DNA of 64,000 bases from Bacteroidota bacterium (GCA_016711505.1 JADJSV010000004.1:124001-188000); one strand, 5' to 3'; numbered from the stretch's first letter, positions 11,689 to 21,676 are shown. The notes: a model not told the origin generated them from the letters alone. Numbers and translations are program-made.

Positions 11689-12258
11689 TTGAAAATTTTA
11701 CTACTCGATAACTATGATTCGTTTACTTACAATCTTTTTCATTATCTGAACGATTTTGAATCTGATGTTGTTGTAAAAAGAAATGATGAGATCGAAGTAG
11801 AGGATGTTAAACAATTTGACAGGATCGTTTTTTCACCCGGACCTGGCTTGCCAGAAGAAGCCGGTAAAATGATTGAAATTATAAGAAGATATTCTTCTGA
11901 TAAAAAAATGCTGGGAATTTGTCTGGGAATGCAGGCGATTGCAGTAGCTTTTGGTGGCAAACTCTACAACTTACCTGCTGTTCATCATGGTGTTGCTATT
12001 GCAACGAAAGTTGTCGATAAAAACGAACCTCTGTTTGATGGCTTGCCAACCACTTTTAAAACAGGAAGGTATCATTCATGGTGTGTAGATTCGGACACTT
12101 TGCCGGCATCACTTGTGGTTACTGCCCTTGATATTCATGGAGAAATTATGGGATTATCACATGAAAATCAGCTTATAAAAGGAGTCCAGTTCCATCCCGA
12201 GTCAATTCTTACAGAATGGGGTAAAGAATTGATAAATAACTGGTTGTATAAGTGTTGA
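11689..12258 (+). CDS. Anthranilate/aminodeoxychorismate synthase glutamine amidotransferase subunit
   Basis: This class I glutamine amidotransferase of 189 residues releases ammonia for a chorismate-using partner in tryptophan or folate synthesis. The D-N-Y-D-S-F-T-Y-N start, nucleophile Cys78 in G-I-C-L-G-M-Q and the His169/Glu171 pair in F-H-P-E-S are present. The start is a TTG directly after TCTCCGGAGC. The next ATG would delete the conserved beginning. No partner subunit is in the window, so TrpG and PabA cannot be told apart. It lies 10 bases after ridA. Confidence 0.88.
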   Translation: MKILLLDNYDSFTYNLFHYLNDFESDVVVKRNDEIEVEDVKQFDRIVFSPGPGLPEEAGKMIEIIRRYSSDKKMLGICLGMQAIAVAFGGKLYNLPAVHHGVAIATKVVDKNEPLFDGLPTTFKTGRYHSWCVDSDTLPASLVVTALDIHGEIMGLSHENQLIKGVQFHPESILTEWGKELINNWLYKC

Positions 12259-12313
12259 TTTAATAACATTTTGATAGCGCACTTCGTATGTATGTGGAAT
12301 TATTTTCACATCT

Positions 12314-14764
12314 ATGATAGTAATAAAATTTGGCGGCACATCTGTCGCTACTGCGCAACGTATTGAAGGTCTTGCATCAATTGTAAATGACCTCAAAAGA
12401 AAGCACAAAAAAGTCGGAGTAGTAGTTTCTGCATTTGGCGGTGTTACCGATGAATTGATCAGAATGAGTCGCCTTGCTGCTAAACAAGATCCCGAATATA
12501 TTTCTGTATTCAGAGAGATCAGGGAACGACATGTAAAAACTGTTCGTGAACTTGGTTTGCATCGCGATAAATCTTTACATGATTTTCTTGAAAGCACATT
12601 TGCGGAACTACATGATATTCTGCATGGAGTTTATCTGGTCAGAGAACTTTCTTCACGCACACTTGATTTTCTCAGTGGACATGGCGAAGTCTTATCGGCA
12701 AATATCATTGCACATTATTTCAAATCTCAGAAGATGGGCGCATCGTTTTTAGATGCCCGTACTGTTATCCGCACCGATGAAAATTTCGGTTCTGCACGGG
12801 TTGATTTCAATGTCACTAACAGAAACATCAGAGAGTATTTCAAGAAATCGAAAAGCATAGAAGTAATAACAGGTTTTGTTTCTTCTACAGCAAAAAATGA
12901 AATGACGACTCTTGGAAGAGGAGGTTCTGATTATACGGCTGCAATTTTTGGTGCTGCACTGGATGCAAAGGAAATTCAGATCTGGACAGATGTAGATGGT
13001 GTTATGACTGCTGATCCGAGAAAAGTGAAGAAAGCTTTCTCAATTGCCTCAATGACCTATGAAGAAGCAATGGAAATGTCGCATTTCGGAGCGAAAGTCA
13101 TTCATCCGCCTACGATACAACCGGCATTGGATAAAAAAATTCCATTGCTTATAAAAAACACATTCAAACCTCAGCATCCCGGAACTTTTATTTCTACTGA
13201 ATCGTCTGATCCGGAATTCCTCATCAAAGGAATTTCTTCGATCGATAATATTTCTTTGCTTACAATGCAGGGAAGTGGCATGGTAGGTGTTGCAGGTATT
13301 TCTGCACGACTTTTTAATTCGCTCTCACAAGCAAAAGTGAATGTGATCATGATCACTCAAGGTTCATCCGAGCATACAATAAGTTTCGCTGTGAAGCCGG
13401 AAGATTCAATCAAAGCACAACAGGCAATTGAAGAATCATTTCATCTTGAGATCCGCGCCCGAATGATCCAGAAACCTAAGGTGGAGAATAATCTCTCTAT
13501 CATCGCTGTCATAGGGGAGAATATGAGAAATACTCCGGGAGTTTCAGGACGATTATTCCAGGCGCTGGGAAAAAATGGTATCAGCGTTGTTGCTACTGCT
13601 CAGGGCTCTTCGGAATTAAATATTTCTACTGTCATTCACAGACATGATCTCGATAAAGCTTTGAATTCATTACATCAGGCATTTTTCTTGTCGGATGTAA
13701 AAACACTTTCAGTTTTTCTTGTCGGTACCGGACTTATCGGGAAAACATTGATGAATCAGATCGCCAAACACAAAGATTATCTGAAATCATCACGTTCACT
13801 CGAGATCTCAATAGTCGGAATTTCTAATTCGCGAAAAATGATCTTCGATAGCGATGGAATTTCCCTTTCACGCTATACAGAAAATCTCGATAAAGGTGAA
13901 CCTGCTGATATGGTTCAGTTTGTTCAGGCAATGATCAGCATGAATTTACCTCAATCAATTTTTGTTGACTGTACATCCAATGAAGTAGTGGTAAAACACT
14001 ATGCAGAGATAATGGAGAACAGTATTTCTATCGTTACTCCGAATAAAATTGCAAACAGTGATTCCTATAAAAATTATCTGAACCTTCGTTCGATCGCCAA
14101 GAAAAGAAACGTACGTTTTCTCTATGAAACGAATGTTGGTGCAGGATTACCTGTCATCAATACCTTGACTGATCTTCTGAATAGCGGAGATGAGATCCGC
14201 AGGATTGAAGCAGTTTTAAGTGGTACATTGTCTTTTATATTTAATAATTTCAATGAAGGAACAGCCTTCAGCGATATAGTTAAGCAGGCACAGGAAAAAG
14301 GATTTACAGAACCTGATCCGCGTGTTGATCTGAGTGGAAAGGATGTTGCAAGAAAATTGCTTATCCTTGCCCGTGAAACTGGTATGAAGATCGAATTGAA
14401 AGATATTCAGATCGAAGGAATTTTACCGGCATCGTGTCTGAAAGCTCCGTCTGTTCCGGCATTCTTTGTGGAACTGAAAAAGAACAATCATCTCTTCGAA
14501 GCAATGCGTGCAAAAGCAGCAAAGAATAATAAAGTTTTGCGTTTCATTGCCAGTCTTGATAAAGGTAAAGCTAAGATCAGTCTGCAGGATGTAGATTCAA
14601 GTCACCCGTTTTATAATTTATCAGGAAGCGATAATATTATTTCATTCACAACAGACAGATATACCGACCGGCCATTGGTAGTAAAAGGTCCCGGAGCAGG
14701 AGCAGAAGTTACTGCTGCCGGTGTTTTCGCAGAGATCATCAGTATCAGTAAATATTTTGAATAG
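12314..14764 (+). CDS. thrA: Bifunctional aspartate kinase / homoserine dehydrogenase
   Basis: At 816 residues this matches the fused ThrA/MetL size. The N-terminal kinase has K-F-G-G-T-S-V-A (residues 5-12) and phosphorylates aspartate. The middle has two ACT-type regulatory segments (around G-S-G-M-V-G-V-A-G-I and N-T-P-G-V-S-G-R). From about residue 465 a homoserine dehydrogenase begins with V-G-T-G-L-I-G, and T-N-V-G-A-G-L-P-V lies in its catalytic part. It supplies steps 1 and 3 of threonine synthesis; aspartate-semialdehyde dehydrogenase is not here. thrB starts four bases after its stop. Feedback by threonine is likely from family knowledge but cannot be proved from sequence. Confidence 0.95.
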   Translation: MIVIKFGGTSVATAQRIEGLASIVNDLKRKHKKVGVVVSAFGGVTDELIRMSRLAAKQDPEYISVFREIRERHVKTVRELGLHRDKSLHDFLESTFAELHDILHGVYLVRELSSRTLDFLSGHGEVLSANIIAHYFKSQKMGASFLDARTVIRTDENFGSARVDFNVTNRNIREYFKKSKSIEVITGFVSSTAKNEMTTLGRGGSDYTAAIFGAALDAKEIQIWTDVDGVMTADPRKVKKAFSIASMTYEEAMEMSHFGAKVIHPPTIQPALDKKIPLLIKNTFKPQHPGTFISTESSDPEFLIKGISSIDNISLLTMQGSGMVGVAGISARLFNSLSQAKVNVIMITQGSSEHTISFAVKPEDSIKAQQAIEESFHLEIRARMIQKPKVENNLSIIAVIGENMRNTPGVSGRLFQALGKNGISVVATAQGSSELNISTVIHRHDLDKALNSLHQAFFLSDVKTLSVFLVGTGLIGKTLMNQIAKHKDYLKSSRSLEISIVGISNSRKMIFDSDGISLSRYTENLDKGEPADMVQFVQAMISMNLPQSIFVDCTSNEVVVKHYAEIMENSISIVTPNKIANSDSYKNYLNLRSIAKKRNVRFLYETNVGAGLPVINTLTDLLNSGDEIRRIEAVLSGTLSFIFNNFNEGTAFSDIVKQAQEKGFTEPDPRVDLSGKDVARKLLILARETGMKIELKDIQIEGILPASCLKAPSVPAFFVELKKNNHLFEAMRAKAAKNNKVLRFIASLDKGKAKISLQDVDSSHPFYNLSGSDNIISFTTDRYTDRPLVVKGPGAGAEVTAAGVFAEIISISKYFE

Positions 14765-14768
14765 AGGT

Positions 14769-15716
14769 ATGGCAAAGAAGTTAGAAAATAGTATCAGTGT
14801 TTTTGCACCTGCTACAGTTGCGAATCTCGCTTGTGGTTTCGATGTTATGGGACTTGCTATCGATTCTCCGGGCGACGAAGTTCGTGTTGAATTCAATAGA
14901 ACGAAAGAAATCCGGATCAGAAAAATCACAGGCGATGGCGGAAAATTATCACTTGATGCTTCCAAAAATACTGCTGCAGTTTCGATCCAGGCTCTGATTG
15001 ATGATCTTCATATTGATCAGGGATTTGATGTTTATATCAAAAAGAAAATGCCATTAGGTAGCGGACTGGGTTCAAGTGCTGCAAGTTCTGTCGCAGGAGT
15101 ATTTGCTGCAAATGAATTATTAGGCAAACCTTATTCCCGTCGCGAACTTGTTCCATTTGCAATGGAAGGTGAACGGATTGCTTGTGGCTCTGCTCATGCT
15201 GATAATGTTGCGCCATCAATGATGGGCGGTATTGTTCTCATTCGTTCATACCAACCACTCGATATTATTTCACTTCCTGTGCCGAAAAAATTAATGCTGG
15301 TTGTCGTTCATCCTGAAGTAGAAGTGTTGACTAAAGATTCCAGAGCTGTTCTTCCCCGTAAGATAGATATGTCTACAGGAATTTCACAATGGGCTAACAC
15401 TGCTGCATTCACCGCAGGTCTTTTTACAAATGATTTTGATCTGATCGCACGTTCAGTGGTCGATCATGTCGCTGAACCATATCGTACAGCATTGATACCA
15501 CATTTTGAGGATGTGAAAAGTGCTGCAATGTTTGCCGGAGCTGTCGCTTGCAGTATAAGTGGTTCCGGACCTTCAGTTTTTGCTATGGCTGAAGGTAAAA
15601 AGGAAGCTGAAGAAGTTGCTTATGCAATGAATTATCAGTTCAAAAAGTATAAGATCAAAAGCACGGCATACATTTCTGCTGTCAATACAAAAGGTGTCGT
15701 TAAATTGAAATCATAA
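14769..15716 (+). CDS. thrB: Homoserine kinase
   Basis: This GHMP-family kinase of 315 residues converts homoserine to O-phosphohomoserine. The substrate motif F-A-P-A-T-V-A-N-L-A-C-G-F-D sits near the N-terminus, and the ATP loop P-L-G-S-G-L-G-S-S-A-A-S is at about residues 95-106. S-G-S-G-P-S-V-F is near the C-terminus. I chose the ATG at 14769, four bases after thrA, rather than an in-frame ATG inside thrA. It is the middle gene of a thrABC operon. Confidence 0.95.
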   Translation: MAKKLENSISVFAPATVANLACGFDVMGLAIDSPGDEVRVEFNRTKEIRIRKITGDGGKLSLDASKNTAAVSIQALIDDLHIDQGFDVYIKKKMPLGSGLGSSAASSVAGVFAANELLGKPYSRRELVPFAMEGERIACGSAHADNVAPSMMGGIVLIRSYQPLDIISLPVPKKLMLVVVHPEVEVLTKDSRAVLPRKIDMSTGISQWANTAAFTAGLFTNDFDLIARSVVDHVAEPYRTALIPHFEDVKSAAMFAGAVACSISGSGPSVFAMAEGKKEAEEVAYAMNYQFKKYKIKSTAYISAVNTKGVVKLKS

Positions 15717-15725
15717 TTCATAATC

Positions 15726-17039
15726 GTGAAATATTTTTCTACCAAAAATAAAATTACTTCATACAGTCTGGAAGAAGCAGTATTGCTTAGTTTGCCTCCT
15801 GACAACGGACTGTTCATGCCTGAGAAGATCAGACAACTACGTCCTGAATTTCTGTTGAATCTGAAGAATGAAAATGTTGCTTCAATCGGATATGAAATTG
15901 CTAAAACTCTGTTAGGTGATGATATCCCTGATGATATTCTGAAGAAGATCTGTGATGAAGCATTTAATTTTCCTGTGAATGTTGTCAATGTTCAGAAAGA
16001 TACATATGTCTGTGAATTGTTTCATGGACCGACATTAGCTTTCAAAGATTTTGGCGCAAGATTTATGTCGAGGATAATGTCTTATCTCAATCGTAAACAT
16101 ACTACTCCTTTAACGATCCTTGTTGCAACATCGGGTGATACCGGTGGGGCAGTAGCAGATGGTTTTTATAATGTCGATGGGATTGAAGTTTATATTCTTT
16201 ATCCGTCAGGCGGAGTAAGCGAGCTGCAGGAAAAGCAATTGACTACCTACGGAAAAAATATTCATGCAATCGAAGTAAAAGGAACCTTTGACGATTGTCA
16301 GCGGTTAGTGAAACAAGCCTTTCTTGATCCTGAGTTGAATGAAGTTTATAGATTGGCTTCAGCAAACAGTATTAACATCGCCAGACTCATTCCTCAAACA
16401 GTTTATTACTTTGAAGCATTCAGAAAATTACCTTCGAAAGAAAATGTTGTCTTTGTTGTACCAAGCGGAAATTTTGGAAACCTGACTGCCGGATTGATCG
16501 CAAGAAAAATGGGATTACCCGTTGAACATTTTGTTGCTGCAACGAATATCAATGACGTAGTTCCGCAATACTTGAGTAAAGGTGAGTTCACTCCACGTGC
16601 CAGTGCTCCGACCATTTCAAATGCAATGGATGTCGGTAACCCAAGTAATTTCCCTCGCATGATTGAACTGTTTGGCAACAGCTGGACAGATATAAAAAGT
16701 GCGATCAATGGTTACAGCTTTACTGATGACCAGACTAAAGCAGTCATGAATGATGTCTTCGAGAAAACCGGTTACATTTTAGATCCGCATGGAGCTGTGG
16801 CGTATTTAGGCTGGTTAGAATATCAGAAAGAAAATCCTGATAGTATCGGCGTAATTCTGGAGACTGCGCATCCTGCCAAATTCAGTGACAGCGTAGAGAA
16901 GGCACTTAAGCTAAAGATCGAAATTCCGGAAGCACTCGAAAAACTCCGTAACAAAACTAAAGTCGCACATCTGATGCAGGCTGATTATGGAGAATTCAAA
17001 AAGTACCTGCTCCTAAAAAAGTCAGAACCGGGATTTTAG
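15726..17039 (+). CDS. thrC: Threonine synthase
   Basis: This 437-residue PLP enzyme makes threonine from O-phosphohomoserine. Lys107 in T-L-A-F-K-D-F-G is the expected PLP lysine, and A-T-S-G-D-T-G-G and S-G-N-F-G-N are phosphate-binding loops. The start is a GTG nine bases after thrB, and it gives the typical M-K-Y-F-S-T-K-N N-terminus. The last eight codons lie inside the left arm of a 40-bp inverted repeat, so the C-terminal residues may be recent additions. Confidence 0.95.
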   Translation: MKYFSTKNKITSYSLEEAVLLSLPPDNGLFMPEKIRQLRPEFLLNLKNENVASIGYEIAKTLLGDDIPDDILKKICDEAFNFPVNVVNVQKDTYVCELFHGPTLAFKDFGARFMSRIMSYLNRKHTTPLTILVATSGDTGGAVADGFYNVDGIEVYILYPSGGVSELQEKQLTTYGKNIHAIEVKGTFDDCQRLVKQAFLDPELNEVYRLASANSINIARLIPQTVYYFEAFRKLPSKENVVFVVPSGNFGNLTAGLIARKMGLPVEHFVAATNINDVVPQYLSKGEFTPRASAPTISNAMDVGNPSNFPRMIELFGNSWTDIKSAINGYSFTDDQTKAVMNDVFEKTGYILDPHGAVAYLGWLEYQKENPDSIGVILETAHPAKFSDSVEKALKLKIEIPEALEKLRNKTKVAHLMQADYGEFKKYLLLKKSEPGF

Positions 17040-17180
17040 TGATTTAGGGATTTTCTGGATTGCAGGTACAGTAAATTAATTTTGACAGAGATTAGGCCTG
17101 GATTTAGTTGATTATTAAATTACCAGGATTAATGCCTCCTGAAAATCCCTAAATCACTAAAATCCCGGTTCTGACTTTTT
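17016..17180. repeat. 40-bp perfect inverted repeat overlapping the end of thrC
   Basis: Arms 17016-17055 and 17141-17180 are perfect complements separated by 85 bases. The left arm covers the last eight codons of thrC, its stop and 16 more bases. The right arm is the same stretch inverted. It may end the thr transcript. The mirrored coding end also suggests a snap-back duplication. Confidence 0.88.
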
Positions 17181-17260
17181 CTCGGTAATCCACTAAAACC
17201 TTAAATACCGGTTAAATCTTGTAAATTGCCTCAACATTTCCATGAGTATTCCATTTAACT

Positions 17261-18208
17261 ATGTCTCAAAAAAGAAACAATAATAATCTCAAACCTGTCG
17301 TCTGCGTCGGAGCTTCGTTGGTCGATCTGACTTTCCGTTGTGAAGCTCAACCGGTTCTGAATACTTCCAATCCCGCTACTATGCACCGGAGTCCGGGTGG
17401 AGTGGTGAGGAATATTGCGCATCATTTATCACTGCTCAATATTCCTGTAGAACTGATCACAGTTTTAGGTGATGATCCTGATGGGCATTGGTTGTCGAAG
17501 CAGTGTACCGATATCGGAATTTCCATGACAGGTACTGTCTGGCTCGATAAACCTACCGGAACCTTTGCATCCATTGCAACTCCTGCCGGCGATTTACATA
17601 TCGGTGCAGTTAGTTCAGAAACAGATGTAATGTTGAACACTGATTTTTTACAAAGCCGTTCAGAAATAATTCTGAATGCTTCAGTTGTTGTAGCAGATTG
17701 TAATTTATCGGTGAATGCTTTGAAGTGGCTGATCAAATTCTGTAATGAGAACGATGTTCCGTTGATCGTAGAAACTGTTTCTGTTCCTAAAGCGTCTCGT
17801 CTGAGAGATGCACTGCCCGGAAAACTTTTACTTGTAAAACCTAATCGCGAAGAGCTTGCGGTTTTTGAACATGATACTCACGTTACACCAGAAGAAAAAA
17901 TCGCGCACTTACACATGCTAGGATTTAAAAATGTTTGGCTCAGTCGTGGTGCTGATGGATCTTTGTTCTCTGATGGAAATAATGTCTCTTCAATTCCCGC
18001 TCCACGTGTACATGTTAAAGATGTGAATGGTGCCGGAGATGCCTTGCTTGCAGGATGGATCTGGGCGTGGCTTCAGGATAAAAGTGTAAAAGAATGTATC
18101 ACTTATGGACAAGCAGCAGCAGCTTGTTTACTCGAAGTATTCGGTGCGATCAGAAATGATCTGTCACCGCAATTAATAGAAGAAAAAATTTCACTTCAGC
18201 AAAAATGA
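17261..18208 (+). CDS. psuK: Pseudouridine kinase (PfkB family)
   Basis: This 315-residue PfkB sugar kinase has the N-terminal glycine-rich region (S-P-G-G-V-V-R-N-I-A-H) and the catalytic C-terminal N-G-A-G-D-A-L-L-A-G. PfkB substrates are hard to read from sequence alone. The pseudouridine assignment rests on its four-base overlap with psuG (ATGA), whose product cleaves what PsuK makes. It should phosphorylate pseudouridine at the 5' position. No PsuT-type transporter is adjacent, so the substrate may come from RNA turnover. Confidence 0.88.
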   Translation: MSQKRNNNNLKPVVCVGASLVDLTFRCEAQPVLNTSNPATMHRSPGGVVRNIAHHLSLLNIPVELITVLGDDPDGHWLSKQCTDIGISMTGTVWLDKPTGTFASIATPAGDLHIGAVSSETDVMLNTDFLQSRSEIILNASVVVADCNLSVNALKWLIKFCNENDVPLIVETVSVPKASRLRDALPGKLLLVKPNREELAVFEHDTHVTPEEKIAHLHMLGFKNVWLSRGADGSLFSDGNNVSSIPAPRVHVKDVNGAGDALLAGWIWAWLQDKSVKECITYGQAAAACLLEVFGAIRNDLSPQLIEEKISLQQK

Positions 18209-19107
18209 GCTATCCGTTGAATTTTTCTGCAGAAGTTAGATCTGCTCTCGATGATAAGCGACCGATCGTTGCTCTGGAGTCTACGATCATTTCACATGGA
18301 ATGCCGTATCCGAAAAATGTTACAACTGCACGTGAAGTAGAAAGTATTGTGAGAAAGAATGGTGCTACACCTGCTACTATTGCTATTCTGAATGGTAATA
18401 TTCATGTCGGTCTTAATGATGATCAAATGGAGTCGTTGGGAAATTCCAAAGGCGTTTGGAAAGTCAGTCTGCGTGATATGCCTTATGTCGTTTCACAAAA
18501 ACTGAATGGCGCCACAACCGTTGCTGCAACAATGCGAATTGCATCAATGGCCGGAATAAAAATATTTGTAACCGGAGGAATAGGAGGAGTACACCGCGGT
18601 GCAGAAACAACGATGGATATTTCCGCCGACCTCACAGAAATGAGTCAGACGAATGTGGCTGTAGTTTCAGCCGGAGTAAAATCAATCCTCGATATCGGAT
18701 TAACTCTTGAATATTTAGAAACACTCGGAGTACCCGTCGTAACATTCGGTAGTCCTGATTTCCCGAGTTTCTATTCCCGCAAAAGCGGATTTGCTACACC
18801 ACTTCAATTAAATTCTCCGAAAGAAATTGCCGATTTATTAAAAGCAAAATGGGACATGGGCCTGAACGGTTCTGTCATGATTGCGAATCCCATTCCTGCC
18901 GATAAAGAATATCCATTCGAAAAAATGGAGTCGCACATTTCCGCAGCACTAAAAGCAGCAAAAGAAAAAGGCATTACAGGAAAAGAAACGACTCCTTTTA
19001 TTCTGAAATTTATTGCCGACGCTACAGGTGGTGAAAGTCTGGAGTCGAATATTGCTCTTGTGTTTAACAATGCAGAATTGGGGGCGAAGATTGCAATTGA
19101 ACTTTAG
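18205..19107 (+). CDS. psuG: Pseudouridine-5'-phosphate glycosidase
   Basis: This 300-residue enzyme splits pseudouridine 5'-phosphate into uracil and ribose 5-phosphate. Family motifs are clear: A-L-E-S-T-I-I-S-H-G-M-P-Y-P with Glu25, K-L-N-G-A-T-T-V-A, the V-T-G-G-I-G-G-V-H-R-G-A loop, and S-A-G-V-K-S-I-L with the expected catalytic lysine. Its start overlaps the psuK stop, so the two are translationally coupled. Confidence 0.95.
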   Translation: MSYPLNFSAEVRSALDDKRPIVALESTIISHGMPYPKNVTTAREVESIVRKNGATPATIAILNGNIHVGLNDDQMESLGNSKGVWKVSLRDMPYVVSQKLNGATTVAATMRIASMAGIKIFVTGGIGGVHRGAETTMDISADLTEMSQTNVAVVSAGVKSILDIGLTLEYLETLGVPVVTFGSPDFPSFYSRKSGFATPLQLNSPKEIADLLKAKWDMGLNGSVMIANPIPADKEYPFEKMESHISAALKAAKEKGITGKETTPFILKFIADATGGESLESNIALVFNNAELGAKIAIEL

Positions 19108-19296
19108 AATTTGTTTAAAATGTAATGTTTAAAGGAGCAGAGTGGGGGTATTAATTTTTTCAAAGTTGGACACTACTATGAACATTTTGGTATATTTAGG
19201 AGTAGTTTCTAAATTTCGTTAGGGTGTATGGTTCAAATCGGGCTTTAATACACTTGCAATGAATTTTAGTATCTTGCCTTAGACAAATTCAATATT

Positions 19297-21180
19297 ATGA
19301 AAAAATTTCTCTACCTTTTATTAATTCTTAGTTCGTTTATCCCTGAATCAAATTCTCAAAACTGTACCGGCGATTCTGTGGTAATTTATCATCGTCATGA
19401 AGTTTATGGTGGTCTTCTGATAACAACTGATACTTTTGAAATTGCAACGGGCATACGAAAAAATTATCAAAGAGAAATTTCAGGGTCTAGTAGTTATGTT
19501 TTCAATTATTATCATAGCTCATATTTCATTAGGACATACATTGAAAGGAATGCTCAAAATGACACAACAAGTTACTATGAGTTTCAAGGAACAGGAACCG
19601 GATATGATAATTTATTCAAAAAAGATATTACATATGATCCGGTTACAAATTTAATTACCTCACGTTTTACATACCAGGGCAGTGGTTCTATTTGGAATCT
19701 TTTTTCGCAGGAATTTTGGATATATAATTCAGATAATAAATTGATAAATTATACTACTTTGAGAGATATTGGATCAGGAGCATTGGAAAATGATAAAAAT
19801 GTTTTATATAATTATAGCGGATCGAAACTTGATGAAATTGTATATCAAACCGGTCAATTATCAACATGGGAAAATTCTTATCGCTATTTAATCAGCTATG
19901 ATGCTTCCGCTGTTAGGGATAGTATTATACTTGAAAACTGGGATACAAATCTTGTGCTGTGGGCAGATAGTGCTAAATTCAATTATGACGCGTCAAATAA
20001 TTATTTTGCTCAAATATATTGGTCTAAATTGTATTTTGATACGGTTAATAATGAATATTATTCCGATACTATTTGTTTGGTATTGGATACATTTAATCTT
20101 GCAAGAAGTTATTATTCCCGTCTTAACCACAATCAGAACATAAGAGAAGATGTATATGATTATATCCGTAACCATCAGGTTTCAATCTATCAAAGTACTT
20201 TAGGGGCAGGATGTTTTAATGAAAGCACAAATACTTTTGATACAAATGGAGTAGTGATATCCTATAATTCAAGTTCAATGTGTTTCATGCCACAAGGTCA
20301 TTCCGGTACATATCAATATGATTCTATTTATCGACCAGTCACTGCTCATACAGATTCTTATATGGGTTCCGGAGATTATCATTATTCGCACAATTATTAT
20401 TATACAGTTCCTGATAGTATTTCCTTCCGGTATCTGACCATGCAGGAACTAAATTTTGTTGCTTGCATCGACGATAGTTCAAATACTGCAGCTATTGTTC
20501 TTGGTGGATGTGGTCCATATCGTTTTCAATGGTATCCATCAACTGGACTTTCTTCTGATACTGTAAAGGAACCTAAAATTTATATCAATGATACTTTGAC
20601 TTATTTAATTACAGTCACGGATTCTTTAGGAAATACTGCATCGACCACTCTGTTTGCGACTCCTTCCGTCATAGCATCACTTTCAGTTGACTCGACAACT
20701 TGTGTATCTTGCCCTTTCACATTGGTTGCTGATTATTATTCTCCATTGGGTACAATAAATGTTACTTACCAATGGTACAGAAACGATTCCCTTATTGACG
20801 GAGCAACGCAACAAAATTATTCTGCTGATATCAATGGAATCTATAGGGTAGAAGTCACTTCGCCTTCGCCTAATCCGTGTACCAGCTCTTCTTTGGAATT
20901 CTTTGTACTAAATAATCAGGTTCAAATATTTGATGTCAGAACAATTTCAATTTATCCAAATCCTGCAAATGAATTTATAATGGTTGAAGGATTACCAAAA
21001 AACGCTGTAGTCAAAATTTTTGATTTGACTGGAAAAGATCTCTCAATTTCTACTGCCTGGAATTCTGATGATGATGATTTAAAAATCAGTATTAATCAAC
21101 TGAGTACTGGTTTCTATTTCGTTGTTGTTGATTATTCAGATTATCATTCAAGAATTAAATTAATGGTGATTCAGGAATAG
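19297..21180 (+). CDS. Secreted T9SS cargo protein of unknown function
   Basis: This 627-residue protein has a signal peptide (M-K-K-F then a leucine-rich core, ending near S-N-S-Q). A long Tyr/Ser/Asn/Asp-rich central region follows with spaced Y-N-Y and Y-D-x motifs, somewhat like YD/RHS-type repeat strands. After that come one or two Ig/PKD-like modules (Q-W-Y-P-S-T-G-L and Y-Q-W-Y-R-N-D). The C-terminus is a T9SS sorting domain (I-Y-P-N-P-A-N-E, then G-F-Y-F-V-V-V). I do not recognise a catalytic domain. It stands alone upstream of ssrA and should be exported or anchored on the cell surface. Confidence 0.75.
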   Translation: MKKFLYLLLILSSFIPESNSQNCTGDSVVIYHRHEVYGGLLITTDTFEIATGIRKNYQREISGSSSYVFNYYHSSYFIRTYIERNAQNDTTSYYEFQGTGTGYDNLFKKDITYDPVTNLITSRFTYQGSGSIWNLFSQEFWIYNSDNKLINYTTLRDIGSGALENDKNVLYNYSGSKLDEIVYQTGQLSTWENSYRYLISYDASAVRDSIILENWDTNLVLWADSAKFNYDASNNYFAQIYWSKLYFDTVNNEYYSDTICLVLDTFNLARSYYSRLNHNQNIREDVYDYIRNHQVSIYQSTLGAGCFNESTNTFDTNGVVISYNSSSMCFMPQGHSGTYQYDSIYRPVTAHTDSYMGSGDYHYSHNYYYTVPDSISFRYLTMQELNFVACIDDSSNTAAIVLGGCGPYRFQWYPSTGLSSDTVKEPKIYINDTLTYLITVTDSLGNTASTTLFATPSVIASLSVDSTTCVSCPFTLVADYYSPLGTINVTYQWYRNDSLIDGATQQNYSADINGIYRVEVTSPSPNPCTSSSLEFFVLNNQVQIFDVRTISIYPNPANEFIMVEGLPKNAVVKIFDLTGKDLSISTAWNSDDDDLKISINQLSTGFYFVVVDYSDYHSRIKLMVIQE

Positions 21181-21270
21181 CAGAAATTCTGCCATAAACG
21201 ATAGTCAGTAATGGAAAAATATTACGACCCAATTTTTAAATTAAACAAAATATATTTGACTGAAAAATCG

Positions 21271-21278
21271 TATCTTTA
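21271..21278 (+). promoter_or_regulatory. Probable -7 box of ssrA
   Basis: TATCTTTA matches the Bacteroidota TAnnTTTG -7 box at seven of eight positions and is identical to the ClC gene box. It ends 13 bases before the mature 5' end. The nearest TTTG is only 12 bases upstream, too close for a normal -33 box, so the upstream element is uncertain. Confidence 0.45.
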
Positions 21279-21291
21279 CGACCACAACCAT

Positions 21292-21656
21292 GGGGCTGCC
21301 CGGATTTGACAGCGAGTGAAATTGGTATGTAAGCATGTCGAGGGTCGGAGATCAGCCTCGTAAAACACGGTTTTCAACTGCCTAACTGGCAACAACAATT
21401 ACGCGTTAGCCGCTTAATCAGAAGATTAACCCGCTGACTACCTTTTGAGGACCTGTTCACCCGTTCTCTTGATTAAGGTATCGTATGGTGAATGCTCTCC
21501 GATGATGTTTCCTGCGTCGGGTCTAAGATTCAAGGAAAATACGCGGTGTAATAGCGAGTGTTTAGCAGTTACATTGCCGACAATCAATAAACACTAAACA
21601 TGTAGAAAGCTTATTGATTGCTTGTCTGGACGAGGGTTCAACTCCCTCCAGCTCCA
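21292..21656 (+). ncRNA. ssrA: Transfer-messenger RNA (tmRNA)
   Basis: tmRNA rescues stalled ribosomes and tags the unfinished protein for proteolysis. The 5' end GGGGCTG pairs with 3' CAGCTCC as an acceptor stem (one G-U), and the T-arm GGGTTCAACTCCC precedes it. The tag reading frame at 21388-21417 encodes G-N-N-N-Y-A-L-A-A and a TAA, close to known Bacteroidota tags. About 365 bases is a usual length. After the discriminator A the DNA reads CTTTT, so the final CCA is not encoded and must be added. Lon, a protease that can act on such proteins, is also in the window. Confidence 0.96.
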
Positions 21657-21676
21657 CTTTTTTAACTAATAATGAT

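Noticed and set aside
12259..12313. Threonine leader peptide or attenuator before thrA
   Set aside because: Only 55 bases separate the genes and no Thr/Ile-rich short frame with alternative hairpins is visible.
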